Shown piece after piece: positions 8,797 to 18,188 of a DNA stretch of 64,000 bases. Every line of letters starts with the position of its first letter. Within the stretch, counting starts at the first letter, position 1. A program made the translations under genes and the position numbers. The stretch lies in assembly GCF_030403505.1 (NCBI RefSeq), contig NZ_JAUEMJ010000004.1, forward strand, positions 1-64,000, given 5' to 3'. The notes under the pieces are model-generated. The model ran no database searches, was not told the DNA's origin, and saw only the letters and a program-made list of their open reading frames with translations. Source of the DNA: Glycomyces tritici (GTDB lineage Bacteria > Actinomycetota > Actinomycetes > Mycobacteriales > Micromonosporaceae).

Positions 8797-8862
8797 GTAA
8801 CAAGAATCTGGGCCCTGACCTGGGGATACGCTGACCAATCGGTAGCAAATTGGGTAGCAGAA

Positions 8863-8894
8863 AGGCCACAAGGGATTACCTTGTGGCCTCTTTT
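8863..8894. terminator. Bidirectional terminator between int and tRNA-Ala
   Basis: Perfect 11-bp stem AGGCCACAAGG / CCTTGTGGCCT with a 5-nt loop (8863-8889), CTTTT on the plus side and AAA on the other. It lies between the convergent integrase and tRNA-Ala and can serve both. Confidence 0.85.
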
Positions 8895-8906
8895 GCCTGC
8901 TAGATC

Positions 8907-8982
8907 TGGTGGAGCTTAGGGGATTCGAACCCCTGACCTTTTCATTGCGAACGAAACGCGCTACCAACTGCGCCAAAGCCCC
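8907..8982 (-). tRNA. tRNA-Ala(CGC), AICE attachment site
   Basis: The reverse complement folds into a full cloverleaf: acceptor GGGGCTT/AAGCTCC, D-stem GCGC/GCGC, anticodon loop TTCGCAA giving CGC, and T-loop TTCGAAT. The G3-U70 wobble that identifies alanine tRNAs is present. CCA is encoded (8907-8909 plus discriminator A at 8910). Its 3' end faces the integrase, marking it as the attB-derived site; integration leaves the tRNA intact. Confidence 0.95.
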
Positions 8983-9060
8983 TTGCGGCGACAAGGTTAG
9001 CACAGCGGCGGCAGGGCCCCGCAAGGGCGGCGTGTGGGCCCGGTCTCGCCCGGGAAGCGG

Positions 9061-10626
9061 TCAGATCCAGGAGTCGAGCCACATGCGGGCGTGCCAGTCG
9101 TCGCGGGGGATGGGCTCGCCGACGTAGATCGGCCAGAAATAGGCGAAGCAGAGGACGACGACGGCCACGAACGCCCCGGCGATGAGCGCGCCCGTGAGGC
9201 GCCGCTCCGGGGAGCCGAGGGACGGGACGTCCAGGCCGCGCCGGCGGCGGTCGCTGCGTCCGATGATCAGCCCCAGGCACCAGGTGACCGCGCCGATGAA
9301 GAACGGGACGGCCGGGGCCGAGTAGAAGAAGAACATCGTCCGCTCGGGGTAGAAGAACCACGGGGCGATGCCCGCGCCGAGGCCGGCGAGGAGGAACCAG
9401 GCGCGCCAGTCGCGCCGGTGCAGCGCCCACACCAGGAGCGCGAGGGTCGCCGGCACGAACGTCCACCACAGCAGCGGGGTGCCCAGCAGCAGCACCTCGC
9501 CGGCGCAGTCGTTCGTGCCGCAGTCGACGTCGGAGCTCCAGTAGAAGACCACCGGCCGCAGGTCGAACAGCCACTGCCACGGCCACGACTGGTAGGCGTG
9601 CTCGGAGTCCAGCGTCTCGTGGAAGTTCAGGACGCTGAAGTGGTACTGCATCCAGTTGACGAGCGCGCCGATGACGGGCGGCTCGCTCTTGCCCTGGTCG
9701 GCGAGCCAGTGCCGGTACGAGCCGGTGTCATTGAGGAACCAGCCGGTCCACGAGGCCGTGTACACGCCGACCGCGAGGAGCCCGAACCACAGGTTCTGCC
9801 CGAACTCGTAGATGAGCGTGTCGCGGAAGGGCTTGCGGGCGCCCACGTCCACGCGCAGCCGCCAGTCCCACACGATGAACAGGAGGATGGCCGCGATGAT
9901 GTACCACAGCGCACTCCACTTGGTGCCCATGGCGAGTCCGAGGAGCACCGCGCACGTGATCCGCCACCACGGCAGGCCGAGGCGGGGCCGGCGGCGGAGC
10001 ACGTCGAGGCCGTCCTCGATCGCGGCGAGCCACTTCGCGCGGCGCCAGTCGCGGTCGCGCACCAGGCAGTACATGGCGGCGAGCAGCAGTGTGGCGATGA
10101 AGATGTCGAGCAGGGACGTGCGGGAGAGCACGAGGTGGCTGCCTTCGACGGCGAGGAGCAGGCCCGCGGTGCCGCCGAGGAGGGTCGAGCCGGTGAGGCG
10201 GCGCATGAGGCGGATGAGGATCGCGACGCCGATGATCCCGGCGAACGCGGCGGCGATGCGCCACCCGATCTCGTCGTAGCCGAACGCCCATTCACCGAGG
10301 CCGATGAGCCACTTGCCGAACGGCGGGTGCGCGACGTACGCGGAGCCGTCCGAGCCCGGGTCCCATTCGACGCCGTGGCGCAGCATCGAGTGCGCGTCCT
10401 GCGCGTAGTAGACCTCGTCGAAGATCAGGCCCTTGGGGTGGTCCAGGCCGATCAGGCGCAGCACGGCGGCGATCCCGGTGACCACGAGGGTCACCCAGAG
10501 GGCGCGGCGGCGGTCGTCCGGGACGGCGCTGGAGAGGCGGGCCCGGACGGCGGGGAGGGGGCCGGGGAGCGGCGTCGGCCGCCAGGCGGCGGGCGGCTGC
10601 TCGGGCCGGACTGCGGTGGCGCTCAC
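9061..10626 (-). CDS. Dolichyl/polyprenyl-phosphate-mannose protein O-mannosyltransferase (PMT, GT39)
   Basis: About 521 residues with many hydrophobic helices. It transfers mannose from polyprenyl-phosphate-mannose to Ser/Thr of exported proteins in the membrane. The family signature is clear: FDEVYYAQDAHSMLRHG near the first outer loop (catalytic acid DE), YVAHPPFGKWLI, and later conserved segments QYHFSVLNFHETL and SYRHWLADQ. The GTG at 10626 is my preferred start; a longer frame begins at 10716 but crosses a palindromic intergenic unit and lacks membrane-protein character. It is convergent with the tRNA-Ala and is the first core gene after the AICE. Confidence 0.9.
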   Translation of the reverse strand: MSATAVRPEQPPAAWRPTPLPGPLPAVRARLSSAVPDDRRRALWVTLVVTGIAAVLRLIGLDHPKGLIFDEVYYAQDAHSMLRHGVEWDPGSDGSAYVAHPPFGKWLIGLGEWAFGYDEIGWRIAAAFAGIIGVAILIRLMRRLTGSTLLGGTAGLLLAVEGSHLVLSRTSLLDIFIATLLLAAMYCLVRDRDWRRAKWLAAIEDGLDVLRRRPRLGLPWWRITCAVLLGLAMGTKWSALWYIIAAILLFIVWDWRLRVDVGARKPFRDTLIYEFGQNLWFGLLAVGVYTASWTGWFLNDTGSYRHWLADQGKSEPPVIGALVNWMQYHFSVLNFHETLDSEHAYQSWPWQWLFDLRPVVFYWSSDVDCGTNDCAGEVLLLGTPLLWWTFVPATLALLVWALHRRDWRAWFLLAGLGAGIAPWFFYPERTMFFFYSAPAVPFFIGAVTWCLGLIIGRSDRRRRGLDVPSLGSPERRLTGALIAGAFVAVVVLCFAYFWPIYVGEPIPRDDWHARMWLDSWI

Positions 10627-10636
10627 CGTGGTGAGT

Positions 10637-10835
10637 CTAGGGCCTCCTGCGGCATGCCCGGCGAGGCGGTATCCGAGTCCATGTGCTCGCTCGCTCCTCC
10701 GATTGACGGCTCGCAAGCGTCGCCGAGACCGCGGAAGGCCTCCCGATACCGGTGTTGTATCTGGGAGGCCGACAACGAAGCGAGCGGGCGAATGGGCCGG
10801 ACAGCGCCCGGCGGGGGTGCCGCAGGAGGCCCTAG
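10637..10835. repeat. Intergenic 199-bp unit bounded by perfect 18-bp inverted repeats
   Basis: CTAGGGCCTCCTGCGGCA (10637-10654) recurs as its exact reverse complement at 10818-10835. Inside are further matched arms: GCTCGCTCGCT with AGCGAGCGGGC, and a central hairpin GGCCTCCCGATAC/GTATCTGGGAGGCC (about 10737-10770). The whole unit could fold as one long imperfect stem. No protein is encoded in it. It might be a MITE-like or other palindromic element, or a regulatory RNA structure upstream of the mannosyltransferase. Confidence 0.8.
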
Positions 10836-10886
10836 GGCCCGAGCGCCGACAATGGCGAGTCGCGGTCAGGCCCTTTCACTCGACGG

Positions 10887-13028
10887 TCAGTGCACCAGTT
10901 CCTTCGGGGGCGTGAAGTCGCCCTCGCCGTTCATCTCCCACTGCGCGGCCAGGATGTCGGCGACCGCGTTCGCGGGTTTGCCGAGGTTGCCCTTGCCCAC
11001 GAGGTTCTGGGGGCTGTCCGGGTCGGCGATGAACGCCGCGGCGGCCGCGTTCGGGGTGAATCCCACGAACCAGTTGGTGGAGTTCCCGTCGGTGGTGCCG
11101 GTCTTGCCCGCGACCGGGCCGTCCACGGCGTTGCCGACCTGCGGCGCGGTGCCCCACGTGCAGTTGCCCTTGGCCGCACCGTACTCGGTCGGGCAGCGGG
11201 CCGCGTCCACGGCCGCGCGGGCGACCTCGACGCTCAGCGCCTGGTCGCACGCGGACTCGAACGGGATGGTCTCGCCGGCCAGCGTGGTCGCGCTCTGCGC
11301 GGGGATCGGCGGGCAGTACACGCCGTCCGCCGGGAGCGCCGCGTACGCCGCGGCCATGTCCAGCGGCGTGGTCTGCGTGACGCCGAGGACGAACGGCCCG
11401 TACGTCTCCGGGTAGTTCGTGACGAAGTTCAGGTCCTCCTGGGACCGGAACTTGATGCCCAGGCGCTCGGCCACGCCGATGGCCTTCTCGACGCCGACCC
11501 GCTCCGCGAGCTGCACGAAGTACGTGTTCACCGACTCGCCGAACCCGGTCCACATGTTGTAGTTCCCGACCTCCGACTCCGAGGCGTTCTTCGGGCACCA
11601 CTTGTTGCCGCACGAGGCCGCGCCGTCCCCCACCACGTACTTCGACGTGTACTGGTACGGCGAGTAGATCGTCGTGTCCAGCGGGTAGCCCTCCTCGAGG
11701 GCCGCGAGCATCGTGAACATCTTGAACGACGAGCCCGCCTGGTAGCCCGGCACCGCCGAGTTGCCGCTCAGCAGCGGGTTCGTGGTGTTCGGGTACGAGC
11801 CCTTGTACTCCGGGTTGGAGGTGTTGGGGCCGTTCTCGGAGGTGTCGTTGGAGTAGTTGCGGTTGACGGCCATCACCTGGATGCCGCCGGTCCCCGGTTC
11901 GACCACGACCGAGCCGAGCGCGAACTCCGAGCCCATCGGCTTCTGCTCCTCGACCGCGTCCTGCGCGGCCTCCTGCAGCCCCACGTCGAGGGTCGACACG
12001 ATCTCGTAGCCGCCCCGGTAGAGGCGGGCCTTGCGGACCTCGTCGGAGTCGCCGAAGTCCTCCTGCTGGTTCCACCACTGCTCGAAGTAGTCGACGAAGA
12101 ACCCGTAGTCGGAGTCGATCGCCCCGCCCATGGTGTTGTTGGCGTCCTGCGGGTTCAGGTTCAACCCCTCGGCGCGCGCCGTGTCGCCTTCGGCCGGGGT
12201 CAGCGCCTCGACGTCGACCATCCGGTCGATCACGTGGTCGCGGCGGACCTGCGCGGCCTCGGAGGAGCCGTTGATCGGGTCGTAGGTCGACGGCGACTGG
12301 ATCAGGCCCACCAGCATCGCCGACTCGGCGACGGTGAGGTCCGCGGGGACCTTGCCGTAGTAGACCTGCGCCGCCGCGCCGATCCCGTACGCGCCGTTGC
12401 CGAAGTACACGGTGTTCAGGTAGTTGGTGAGGATCTCCTGCTTGGTCATCTCCTCTTCGAGCGCCAGCGCGTACCCCATCTCCTTGACCTTGCGGTCGAT
12501 GGTGACCTCGCTGGCGGCGGCGACCTCGTCGGGGGTGGTCGCGGTGTAGGAGAGGACCTGCCGCACGTACTGCATGGTGATCGTGGAGGCGCCTTCGGAG
12601 GTGCCGCCGTTGGCGACGTTGGTGACGAGGGCGCGCATGACGCCTTCGGGGTCGACGCCGTTGTGCTCGAAGAAGTTCGAGTCCTCGGTGGCGAGGAGGG
12701 CGTCGATCACCGATTCGGGGATCTGGTCGTATTCGAGCTGGACCCGGTACTGGTCGCCGAAGGTGGCGATGACGGTGGTGCCGTCGGAGGCGTAGAGGGT
12801 CGAGGACTCGGGCGCGGGGGGCAGCACGAGTTCGTCGGGGAGTTCGAGGACGGTCTCGGAGCCGACTTTGGCGAGGCCGCCGAAGGCGCTCGTCAGCGGC
12901 AGGAAGGCGAGGCCGACGACGAGACCGAAGGCGACCGCCACCGGCACGAGCGCGAACATGGCGCGTCGCTGCACGGCGGTGATGGGGCCGAACCAGGTCT
13001 GCGCCACCGGTTTCGAAGATGCACTCAC
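10887..13028 (-). CDS. Class A penicillin-binding protein (bifunctional transglycosylase/transpeptidase)
   Basis: 713 residues, cell-wall peptidoglycan synthase. One N-terminal membrane anchor (~25-50) is followed by a GT51 transglycosylase domain (ATEDSNFFEHNGVDPEGV and STITMQYVRQVL, catalytic Glu in the TED box) and a transpeptidase domain with SxxK in AGSSFKMF (~430), SxN in GESVNTYF and KTG in AGKTGTTDG (~640). All motifs are intact. Start ATG at 13028 opens directly on a cytoplasmic tail. It is divergent from nothing close; the 184 bp to the next minus-strand gene have no obvious signal. Confidence 0.93.
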   Translation of the reverse strand: MSASSKPVAQTWFGPITAVQRRAMFALVPVAVAFGLVVGLAFLPLTSAFGGLAKVGSETVLELPDELVLPPAPESSTLYASDGTTVIATFGDQYRVQLEYDQIPESVIDALLATEDSNFFEHNGVDPEGVMRALVTNVANGGTSEGASTITMQYVRQVLSYTATTPDEVAAASEVTIDRKVKEMGYALALEEEMTKQEILTNYLNTVYFGNGAYGIGAAAQVYYGKVPADLTVAESAMLVGLIQSPSTYDPINGSSEAAQVRRDHVIDRMVDVEALTPAEGDTARAEGLNLNPQDANNTMGGAIDSDYGFFVDYFEQWWNQQEDFGDSDEVRKARLYRGGYEIVSTLDVGLQEAAQDAVEEQKPMGSEFALGSVVVEPGTGGIQVMAVNRNYSNDTSENGPNTSNPEYKGSYPNTTNPLLSGNSAVPGYQAGSSFKMFTMLAALEEGYPLDTTIYSPYQYTSKYVVGDGAASCGNKWCPKNASESEVGNYNMWTGFGESVNTYFVQLAERVGVEKAIGVAERLGIKFRSQEDLNFVTNYPETYGPFVLGVTQTTPLDMAAAYAALPADGVYCPPIPAQSATTLAGETIPFESACDQALSVEVARAAVDAARCPTEYGAAKGNCTWGTAPQVGNAVDGPVAGKTGTTDGNSTNWFVGFTPNAAAAAFIADPDSPQNLVGKGNLGKPANAVADILAAQWEMNGEGDFTPPKELVH

Positions 13029-13212
13029 GCTGTCTCCCGAAGTGCCCCGCGAGCGGGGAAGGATACGGTCAATTCAAATGGGCGCGGCGTAGCGCCGAGT
13101 CGAGCGGAGTTCCGGGGGCTGGTTCACTCTACGACGCCGCGCGCGGCGGCCTGAGGGGCCTTCCGACCCGGGTGGGCGTCATTACAGCCCGTCCCGGGGC
13201 GGTGTGCCGCCG

Positions 13213-13971
13213 TCACCAGGCGAAGGCGAGGGCGGCGGCGAGGACGGCTCCGGCGGCGGCCCAGCAGAGTCCGATGGCGCCCGATCGTCCTTCGTAGAGC
13301 CTTGTGGCGCCGGAGAGGGCGACGAGGGCGAACGCGACGGCCATGAACATCACGAGTGAGGGCGCCCAGCGCAGCAGGAGGCCGGCGGTGTCGCCGACGT
13401 AGGCGCTGTGCGCGTCGGGGCCGGTGGAGCGGGCGGGGAGGTGGGCGCCGAGGTCGGCGACGGTGACGTCGCCGGTGATGTGGAGTTCGCGGGACCAGCC
13501 GTCGGCTTCGAAGCGGCCGGTGCAGGAGGGCGCGAAGCCGTCTTGGCAGGCGGTGACCTCGACGGTGCCGTACTCGTAGTGGCCCACGGAGATCCAGAGG
13601 GCGGGTGCGGCGGTCCAGGCGAAGAACATGAGGAGGCAGGCGCAGACGAGGATGCCGAGGAGGGCGGGCGCGAAGGCCTTGGGTTCGCGGCGGCGCTGGG
13701 GCATGCCCGGCCTGGCGGGGCGGTGGCGGTCGGTCTCGGCGGCGCGTTCCCAGACGGCCCGGATGGCGGCCATGCCGTCGGTCTGGGAGCCGAGGGGGCC
13801 GCGCTGGGAGACGGGGCGGGCGGGTTCGGCGGGTTCCCAGTCGGGGTCGCCGGTGGTGTCCCGGACGATCCCGTAGGCGGCGGGCATCTCGGGGACGGGC
13901 ACGTTCGGCTCCGGTGCGGCGGGGGGCACGGGCTGGTGCTGGGGGTCGACCGCGCGGTTGCTTCCAGACAT
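13213..13971 (-). CDS. Actinobacterial membrane protein of unknown function
   Basis: 252 residues. The first ~110 residues are a proline-rich, charged cytoplasmic region (NRAVDPQHQPVPPAAPEPNV); then one hydrophobic segment (LGILVCACLLMFFAWTAA), an extracellular domain containing two cysteines (VTACQDGFAPSCTGRF), and two more segments at the C-terminus. The cysteines could form a disulfide outside the cell. Only this C-terminal part of a much longer open frame is coding; the rest lies opposite metG. Divergent from metG. No family recognised. Confidence 0.75.
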   Translation of the reverse strand: MSGSNRAVDPQHQPVPPAAPEPNVPVPEMPAAYGIVRDTTGDPDWEPAEPARPVSQRGPLGSQTDGMAAIRAVWERAAETDRHRPARPGMPQRRREPKAFAPALLGILVCACLLMFFAWTAAPALWISVGHYEYGTVEVTACQDGFAPSCTGRFEADGWSRELHITGDVTVADLGAHLPARSTGPDAHSAYVGDTAGLLLRWAPSLVMFMAVAFALVALSGATRLYEGRSGAIGLCWAAAGAVLAAALAFAW

Positions 13972-14130
13972 ACCGGTTATTGCATCACCGAATCGGCTGG
14001 CATGGGCGGAATCGGGCGGCGGTAGTGTGTCGCGGTGAGTGCGAGGCGCGTGTGAGACCGGTGCGAGACGTGCGCCGTTTAGGTGTGCGGACTGTGCGGT
14101 CCTGACATCTGGACCGATAACATGGGGCGC

Positions 14131-15921
14131 ATGACTCATGTATTGACCGCGCTGGCCTGGCCTTACGCCAACGGCCCGCGCCACATCGGCCATGTAGCAG
14201 GATTCGGGGTCCCCGCCGACGTCTTCGCCCGCTACATGCGCATGCGCGGTCACGACGTGCTCATGGTCTCGGGGACGGACGAGCACGGGACGCCGATCCT
14301 GGTGCAGGCCGACGCGGAGGGCCTGACGGCGGCGGAGGCCGCGGCGAAGTACAACCGGATCATCGTGGAGGACCTGGACGCGCTGGGCCTGTCGTACGAC
14401 CTGTTCACGCGGACGACGACGGGGAACCACTACAAGACCGTGCAGGAGCTGTTCACGACGCTGCACGCGAACGGGTACATCCTGCAGCAGCGCACGCTGG
14501 GGGCGATCAGCCCGTCGACGGGGCGCACGCTGCCGGACCGGTACATCGAGGGCACGTGCCCGCATTGCGGGTTCGACTCGGCGCGCGGGGACCAGTGCGA
14601 CAACTGCGGGCGCCAGCTCGACCCGGTGGACCTGATCGACCCGAAGTCGCGGATCAACGGCGAGACGCCGAAGTTCGTGGAGGAGGACCACTTCTTCCTG
14701 GACCTGCCGGCGTTCGCGGAGGCGCTGAACGCGTGGCTGGACACGCGCACGGGCTGGCGGACGAACGTCCTGCGGTTCACGAAGAACCTGCTCGACGAGA
14801 TGCATCCGCGCCCGATCTCGCGCGACCTGGACTGGGGTGTGCCGATCCCGCTCGAGGGGTGGGCGGACCGGCCGGACAAGCGCCTGTACGTGTGGTTCGA
14901 CGCGGTGATCGGCTACTTGAGCGCCACGATCGAGTGGGCGCGGCGCTCGGGGGACCCGGAGGCGTGGAAGCGCTGGTGGCAGGACCCGGAGGCGGTGTCC
15001 TACTACTTCATGGGCAAGGACAACATCGTCTTCCACTCCGAGATCTGGCCGGCGATGCTGCTGGGCGCCAACGGCGAGGGCGCGAAGGGCGGCGAGCCGG
15101 GGTCGCTCGGGACGCTGAACCTGCCGACCGAGGTCGTGTCCTCGGAGTTCCTGACGATGGAGGGCAAGCAGTTCTCGTCGTCGCGGCGCGTGGTGATCTA
15201 CGTGCGGGACTTCCTGGAGCGGTACTCCCCCGACGCGCTGCGGTACTACATCTGCGCGGCGGGCCCGGAGAACCAGGACTCGGACTTCACGTGGGCGGAG
15301 TTCCTGCGGCGCAACAACGATGAGCTGGTGGCGGGCTGGGGGAACCTGGTGAACCGCTCGATCGCGATGGCCGCGAAGAACTTCGGGGCCGTTCCCGAGC
15401 CGGGCGAGCTCGAGGACGTCGACCGGGAGCTGCTGGCGACGACGAAGGCGGCGTTCGACACGATCGGGGACCTGATCGGCGCGAACAAGGTCCGGGCGGG
15501 GATCGGCGAGGCCATGAAGACCGTGGCGGCGGCGAACAAGTACCTGGCGGACACCGCGCCGTGGAAGATGAAGGAGGACCCCAAGCGCCAGGGCACGGTC
15601 CTCTACACGGTGCTGCAGGCGGTCTCGGACCTGAAGACGATCATGAGCCCGTTCCTGCCGCACTCGTCGCAGCGGGTGCACGAGCTGCTCGGCGGCGAGG
15701 GCGTGTTCGCGCCGATGCCGTACATCGAGGAGGTCGCGGACCTGGACGAGGGCGGCGCGACCGACGGCCCGTACCCGATCCTCACCGGCGACTACTCGGA
15801 CGTGCCGAAGTGGGAGTCGGTGCCGCTGGTGCCGGGCACGGTGCTGGAGAAGCCGGTCCCGGTGTTCACCAAGCTCGAGCCGTCCATCGTGGACGAGGAG
15901 ATCGAGCGGCTGAACGCCTAG
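14131..15921 (+). CDS. metG: Methionyl-tRNA synthetase
   Basis: 596 residues; charges tRNA-Met with methionine. Class I signatures are present: HIGH in [11 protein letters not shown] near residue 20, a zinc-knuckle insertion with CPHCG and CDNCG (~145-165), and the KMSKS-equivalent in [14 protein letters not shown]. The family normally has KFSSS or KMSKS at this loop; KQFSSS is one residue off but the pattern is close to other actinobacterial enzymes. The anticodon-binding helical domain follows. I use the ATG at 14131 because [16 protein letters not shown] begins there; 14122 is an in-frame alternative. A strong terminator follows. Confidence 0.96.
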   Translation: MTHVLTALAWPYANGPRHIGHVAGFGVPADVFARYMRMRGHDVLMVSGTDEHGTPILVQADAEGLTAAEAAAKYNRIIVEDLDALGLSYDLFTRTTTGNHYKTVQELFTTLHANGYILQQRTLGAISPSTGRTLPDRYIEGTCPHCGFDSARGDQCDNCGRQLDPVDLIDPKSRINGETPKFVEEDHFFLDLPAFAEALNAWLDTRTGWRTNVLRFTKNLLDEMHPRPISRDLDWGVPIPLEGWADRPDKRLYVWFDAVIGYLSATIEWARRSGDPEAWKRWWQDPEAVSYYFMGKDNIVFHSEIWPAMLLGANGEGAKGGEPGSLGTLNLPTEVVSSEFLTMEGKQFSSSRRVVIYVRDFLERYSPDALRYYICAAGPENQDSDFTWAEFLRRNNDELVAGWGNLVNRSIAMAAKNFGAVPEPGELEDVDRELLATTKAAFDTIGDLIGANKVRAGIGEAMKTVAAANKYLADTAPWKMKEDPKRQGTVLYTVLQAVSDLKTIMSPFLPHSSQRVHELLGGEGVFAPMPYIEEVADLDEGGATDGPYPILTGDYSDVPKWESVPLVPGTVLEKPVPVFTKLEPSIVDEEIERLNA

Positions 15922-15934
15922 GGGCGCAAGCGTG

Positions 15935-15960
15935 AAGGGCCCGGCGGGAGCCGGGCCCTT
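15935..15960. terminator. metG terminator
   Basis: AAGGGCCCGGC / GCCGGGCCCTT, 11-bp perfect stem with a 4-nt loop and a T-rich tail on the plus strand (TTTTCTCG from 15959). It separates metG from the convergent gene and may serve both. Confidence 0.9.
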
Positions 15961-15970
15961 TTCTCGTGCC

Positions 15971-17092
15971 TCAGATCGCGGGTGCGACGTCGCCGCGCTC
16001 GACCCACTTCTCGTAGACGCCGCGGCGGACCGGTTCGGCCCCGGTGCGGGACAGGACGTCGGGGCTCGGGCGGGAGAGCCGGAACCGGGCCCAGTCGTCG
16101 TCGGCGTCTACAAGAGATCCCGGGACGCCCTTCCAGACGACGTGGTTCGCCTCGCGCAGCACGCGGCGCACCTGGTGGACGCGGCCCTGCTCCACGCCGG
16201 GGATGTCGACGCGGCGTTCGAGGGTGAGCGGCGACCACTGCTGGCCCGCGTACGCGAACAGCTCGAGTTCGGCGCCCTGCTCGGTGTAGGCCAGGAGCCG
16301 CGCGCCCTCCGGCAGCGGCAGGTCGGTGAGGTCGGCGGTGACGTGCTCGGGCAGGAGGTGCGCGGTCGAGATCGCGAAGCCGGTGCCGAGCACGGGCATG
16401 CCGCGCCGGTCGGAGGACGGCATCGCCGTCAGACCCTCGTATTCGGGGGCGACGGGCGCCTGGTAGTCCCAGGCGTCGGCCGCGTGCCAGCGCAGGGCGA
16501 ACACCCACGGGTCGCCCGGCTCGGTCTCGCCGCCGAGGACGGAGCGGGCGGCGGGGGTGCGCAGGTGCGCGATGTCCCAGCGGCGGTAGCAGAAGCCGCC
16601 GGGGACGGCGGCGGTCTCCATGAGGCGGCTGATCATCGGAGCGGTGACGGGTCGCTCCATGACCTCGCCGGCGGCGACCGCGGCGGAGCGGCGGACGCGG
16701 TCGAGGAGGACGCGCGCGGCCGGGTCGAGGTGCGGGGTCTGGGTGAGGCGGCGGACGTACTCGAGGTCGAGGCCGGGCGCGAGGGGCACGGTGAGGGAGC
16801 GGTCGTCGGCGACGGCGACGGGCACGCCATCGCGCAGGACCTCGCCGGCGTGCGCGAAGCGGCGGTACGGGTAGTCGCTGCCGGGCCGGGGGTTGGGGAG
16901 GAAGTCGGGGCGCGGGAGGGCGGAGTAGAGCTCCCAGGCGGCGCCGTCCGCGTAGGGGGTGCCGGGGTACTTCTCGCCGCGCCATTCGACGGTGACGAGG
17001 GTCTGGGTCTGCGTCGGTTCGGCCGGGACGGCGGGGCGGCGTTGCTGGAGCGCTGCGGCGCGGTTGCGGCGGGACGCGAGGTCGCGGGTCAT
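15971..17092 (-). CDS. Conserved-looking hypothetical protein
   Basis: 373 residues, soluble, no signal peptide or membrane segment. The frame shows typical high-GC third-position bias and begins at an ATG at 17092, shortly after which the sequence becomes ordered (TLVTVEWRGEKYPGTPYADG). Motifs such as CYRRWDIAHLRTP and FALRWHAADAWDYQAPV do not match a family I recognise. It lies between metG and tatD, which are usually near each other in actinobacteria, on the opposite strand, so it may be a lineage-specific insertion. No function assigned. Confidence 0.7.
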   Translation of the reverse strand: MTRDLASRRNRAAALQQRRPAVPAEPTQTQTLVTVEWRGEKYPGTPYADGAAWELYSALPRPDFLPNPRPGSDYPYRRFAHAGEVLRDGVPVAVADDRSLTVPLAPGLDLEYVRRLTQTPHLDPAARVLLDRVRRSAAVAAGEVMERPVTAPMISRLMETAAVPGGFCYRRWDIAHLRTPAARSVLGGETEPGDPWVFALRWHAADAWDYQAPVAPEYEGLTAMPSSDRRGMPVLGTGFAISTAHLLPEHVTADLTDLPLPEGARLLAYTEQGAELELFAYAGQQWSPLTLERRVDIPGVEQGRVHQVRRVLREANHVVWKGVPGSLVDADDDWARFRLSRPSPDVLSRTGAEPVRRGVYEKWVERGDVAPAI

Positions 17093-17330
17093 GTGCGTCT
17101 CGATTCGTCTTGCGCGGATGCGACGGCGTTGTCGTGGCTGGTCCTGTCGCCGGACGGTAGTGGCTTGTCCACAGCCGGTACTTCGACTGTCCGCCAACGT
17201 AAGCGCGGCGTGTCAGGCGCGGATGTCCGGAATATGAAAAAGATGTTACGCAGAGAGCATCGCGCACTTCCGGCCTCGGCAAACGCACAGGCGGTCCGAT
17301 GCCCGGACCGGCTCGTGGCATCGTTGAGGC

Positions 17331-18188
17331 GTGTACCGATCCGAACCCGCGCCGCTGCCCGCACCGCTGCCGCATCCCGTGGCCGACAGCCACACCCACC
17401 TCGACCTCGTCGACGTCTTCGGCGCGGAGGAGGAGCTTCCGACGCCGGCACCCGACGCGCCCGGCGTGCGCGCCCGCCTGGACGAGGCCGAGGCCGCCGG
17501 GGTCGCGCGGGTCGTGCAGGTCGGCACCGACGTCGAGTCCTCCCGGTGGGCCGCCGCGCTCGCCGCCGCCGACCCGCGCGTGCTCGCCGCCGCTGCGCTG
17601 CACCCGAACGACGCCCCGCGCCAGGCCGACCTGGACGCGGCGCTGGCCGAGATCGACGCGATCGCCGCGCTCCCGCGTGTCGCGGCCCTGGGCGAGACGG
17701 GCCTGGACTACTTCCGCACCGACGAGACCGGCCGCGCCGCGCAGCAGCGGTCGTTCCGCGCGCACATCGAGATCGCGAAGCAGCGGGGCAAGGCCCTCGT
17801 CATCCACGACCGGGACGCGCATGAGGACGTCCTGTCGATCCTCGACGCCGACGGCGCCCCCGAGCGCGTGGTGCTGCACTGCTTCTCAGGGGATTTCGCG
17901 TTCGCGAAGGAGTGCGCGCGGCGCGGGTTCTTCATGAGCTTCGCGGGGAACGTGACGTTCAAGAACGCCCAGAACCTGCGCGACGCCGCCTCGGTGGCCC
18001 CCGCCGAGCTGGTGCTGGTCGAGACGGACGCGCCGTTCATGGCGCCGATCCCCGTGCGCGGCCACCGGAACCACCCGGCGCTCACGAACTACACGGCCCG
18101 GTTCCTCGCCGAGCACCTCGGCCGCGACCTTGAAGCGTGGTGCGAGCGGCTGTGGGCGAACACAGCGTCCGCGTTCGGGCCGTGGTGA
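17331..18188 (+). CDS. tatD: TatD-family metal-dependent deoxyribonuclease
   Basis: 285 residues, GTG start. Amidohydrolase-fold TatD signatures appear in order: ADSHTHLD (metal ligands HxH, ~residue 22), GETGLDYFRT (Glu ligand), VIHDRDAHED (His), LHCFSGD (His) and VLVETDAPFMAPIP (Asp ligand with the downstream RGHRNHP). All metal ligands are visible. The family has 3'-5' exonuclease activity linked to DNA repair; in actinobacteria it commonly lies near metG. The stop directly abuts the stop of the convergent CopC/CopD gene. Confidence 0.94.
   Translation: MYRSEPAPLPAPLPHPVADSHTHLDLVDVFGAEEELPTPAPDAPGVRARLDEAEAAGVARVVQVGTDVESSRWAAALAAADPRVLAAAALHPNDAPRQADLDAALAEIDAIAALPRVAALGETGLDYFRTDETGRAAQQRSFRAHIEIAKQRGKALVIHDRDAHEDVLSILDADGAPERVVLHCFSGDFAFAKECARRGFFMSFAGNVTFKNAQNLRDAASVAPAELVLVETDAPFMAPIPVRGHRNHPALTNYTARFLAEHLGRDLEAWCERLWANTASAFGPW

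Larger units (their letters stand above)
1..8906 (+). mobile_element. Integrated AICE (actinomycete integrative and conjugative element), left end outside window
   Basis: The block has the standard AICE set in order: XRE and GntR regulators, small acidic protein, SpdB-like membrane protein, FtsK-like TraB translocase, two small proteins, HUH-type Rep, tyrosine integrase. The integrase stops 110 bp from the 3' end of a minus-strand tRNA-Ala, the usual attachment geometry of pSAM2-like elements. No second copy of the tRNA 3' end is visible at the left edge, so the other attachment site lies before base 1. The boundary given is inferred from the tRNA end. Confidence 0.85.

Noticed and set aside
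9034..11415. Very long open frame on the plus strand opposite the mannosyltransferase and PBP genes
   Set aside because: It is the antisense of two clear membrane/cell-wall genes; its translation is low-complexity and rich in Arg/Gly/Ala, as expected in high-GC DNA.
10890..13154. Long plus-strand open frame opposite the PBP gene
   Set aside because: Antisense shadow; composition Val/Arg/Leu/Gly-rich with no domains, while the PBP motifs on the other strand are intact.
13984..15681. Upstream part of the long minus-strand frame over metG
   Set aside because: Opposite metG, arginine-rich, no motif; only the C-terminal membrane-protein part (13213-13971) is coding.
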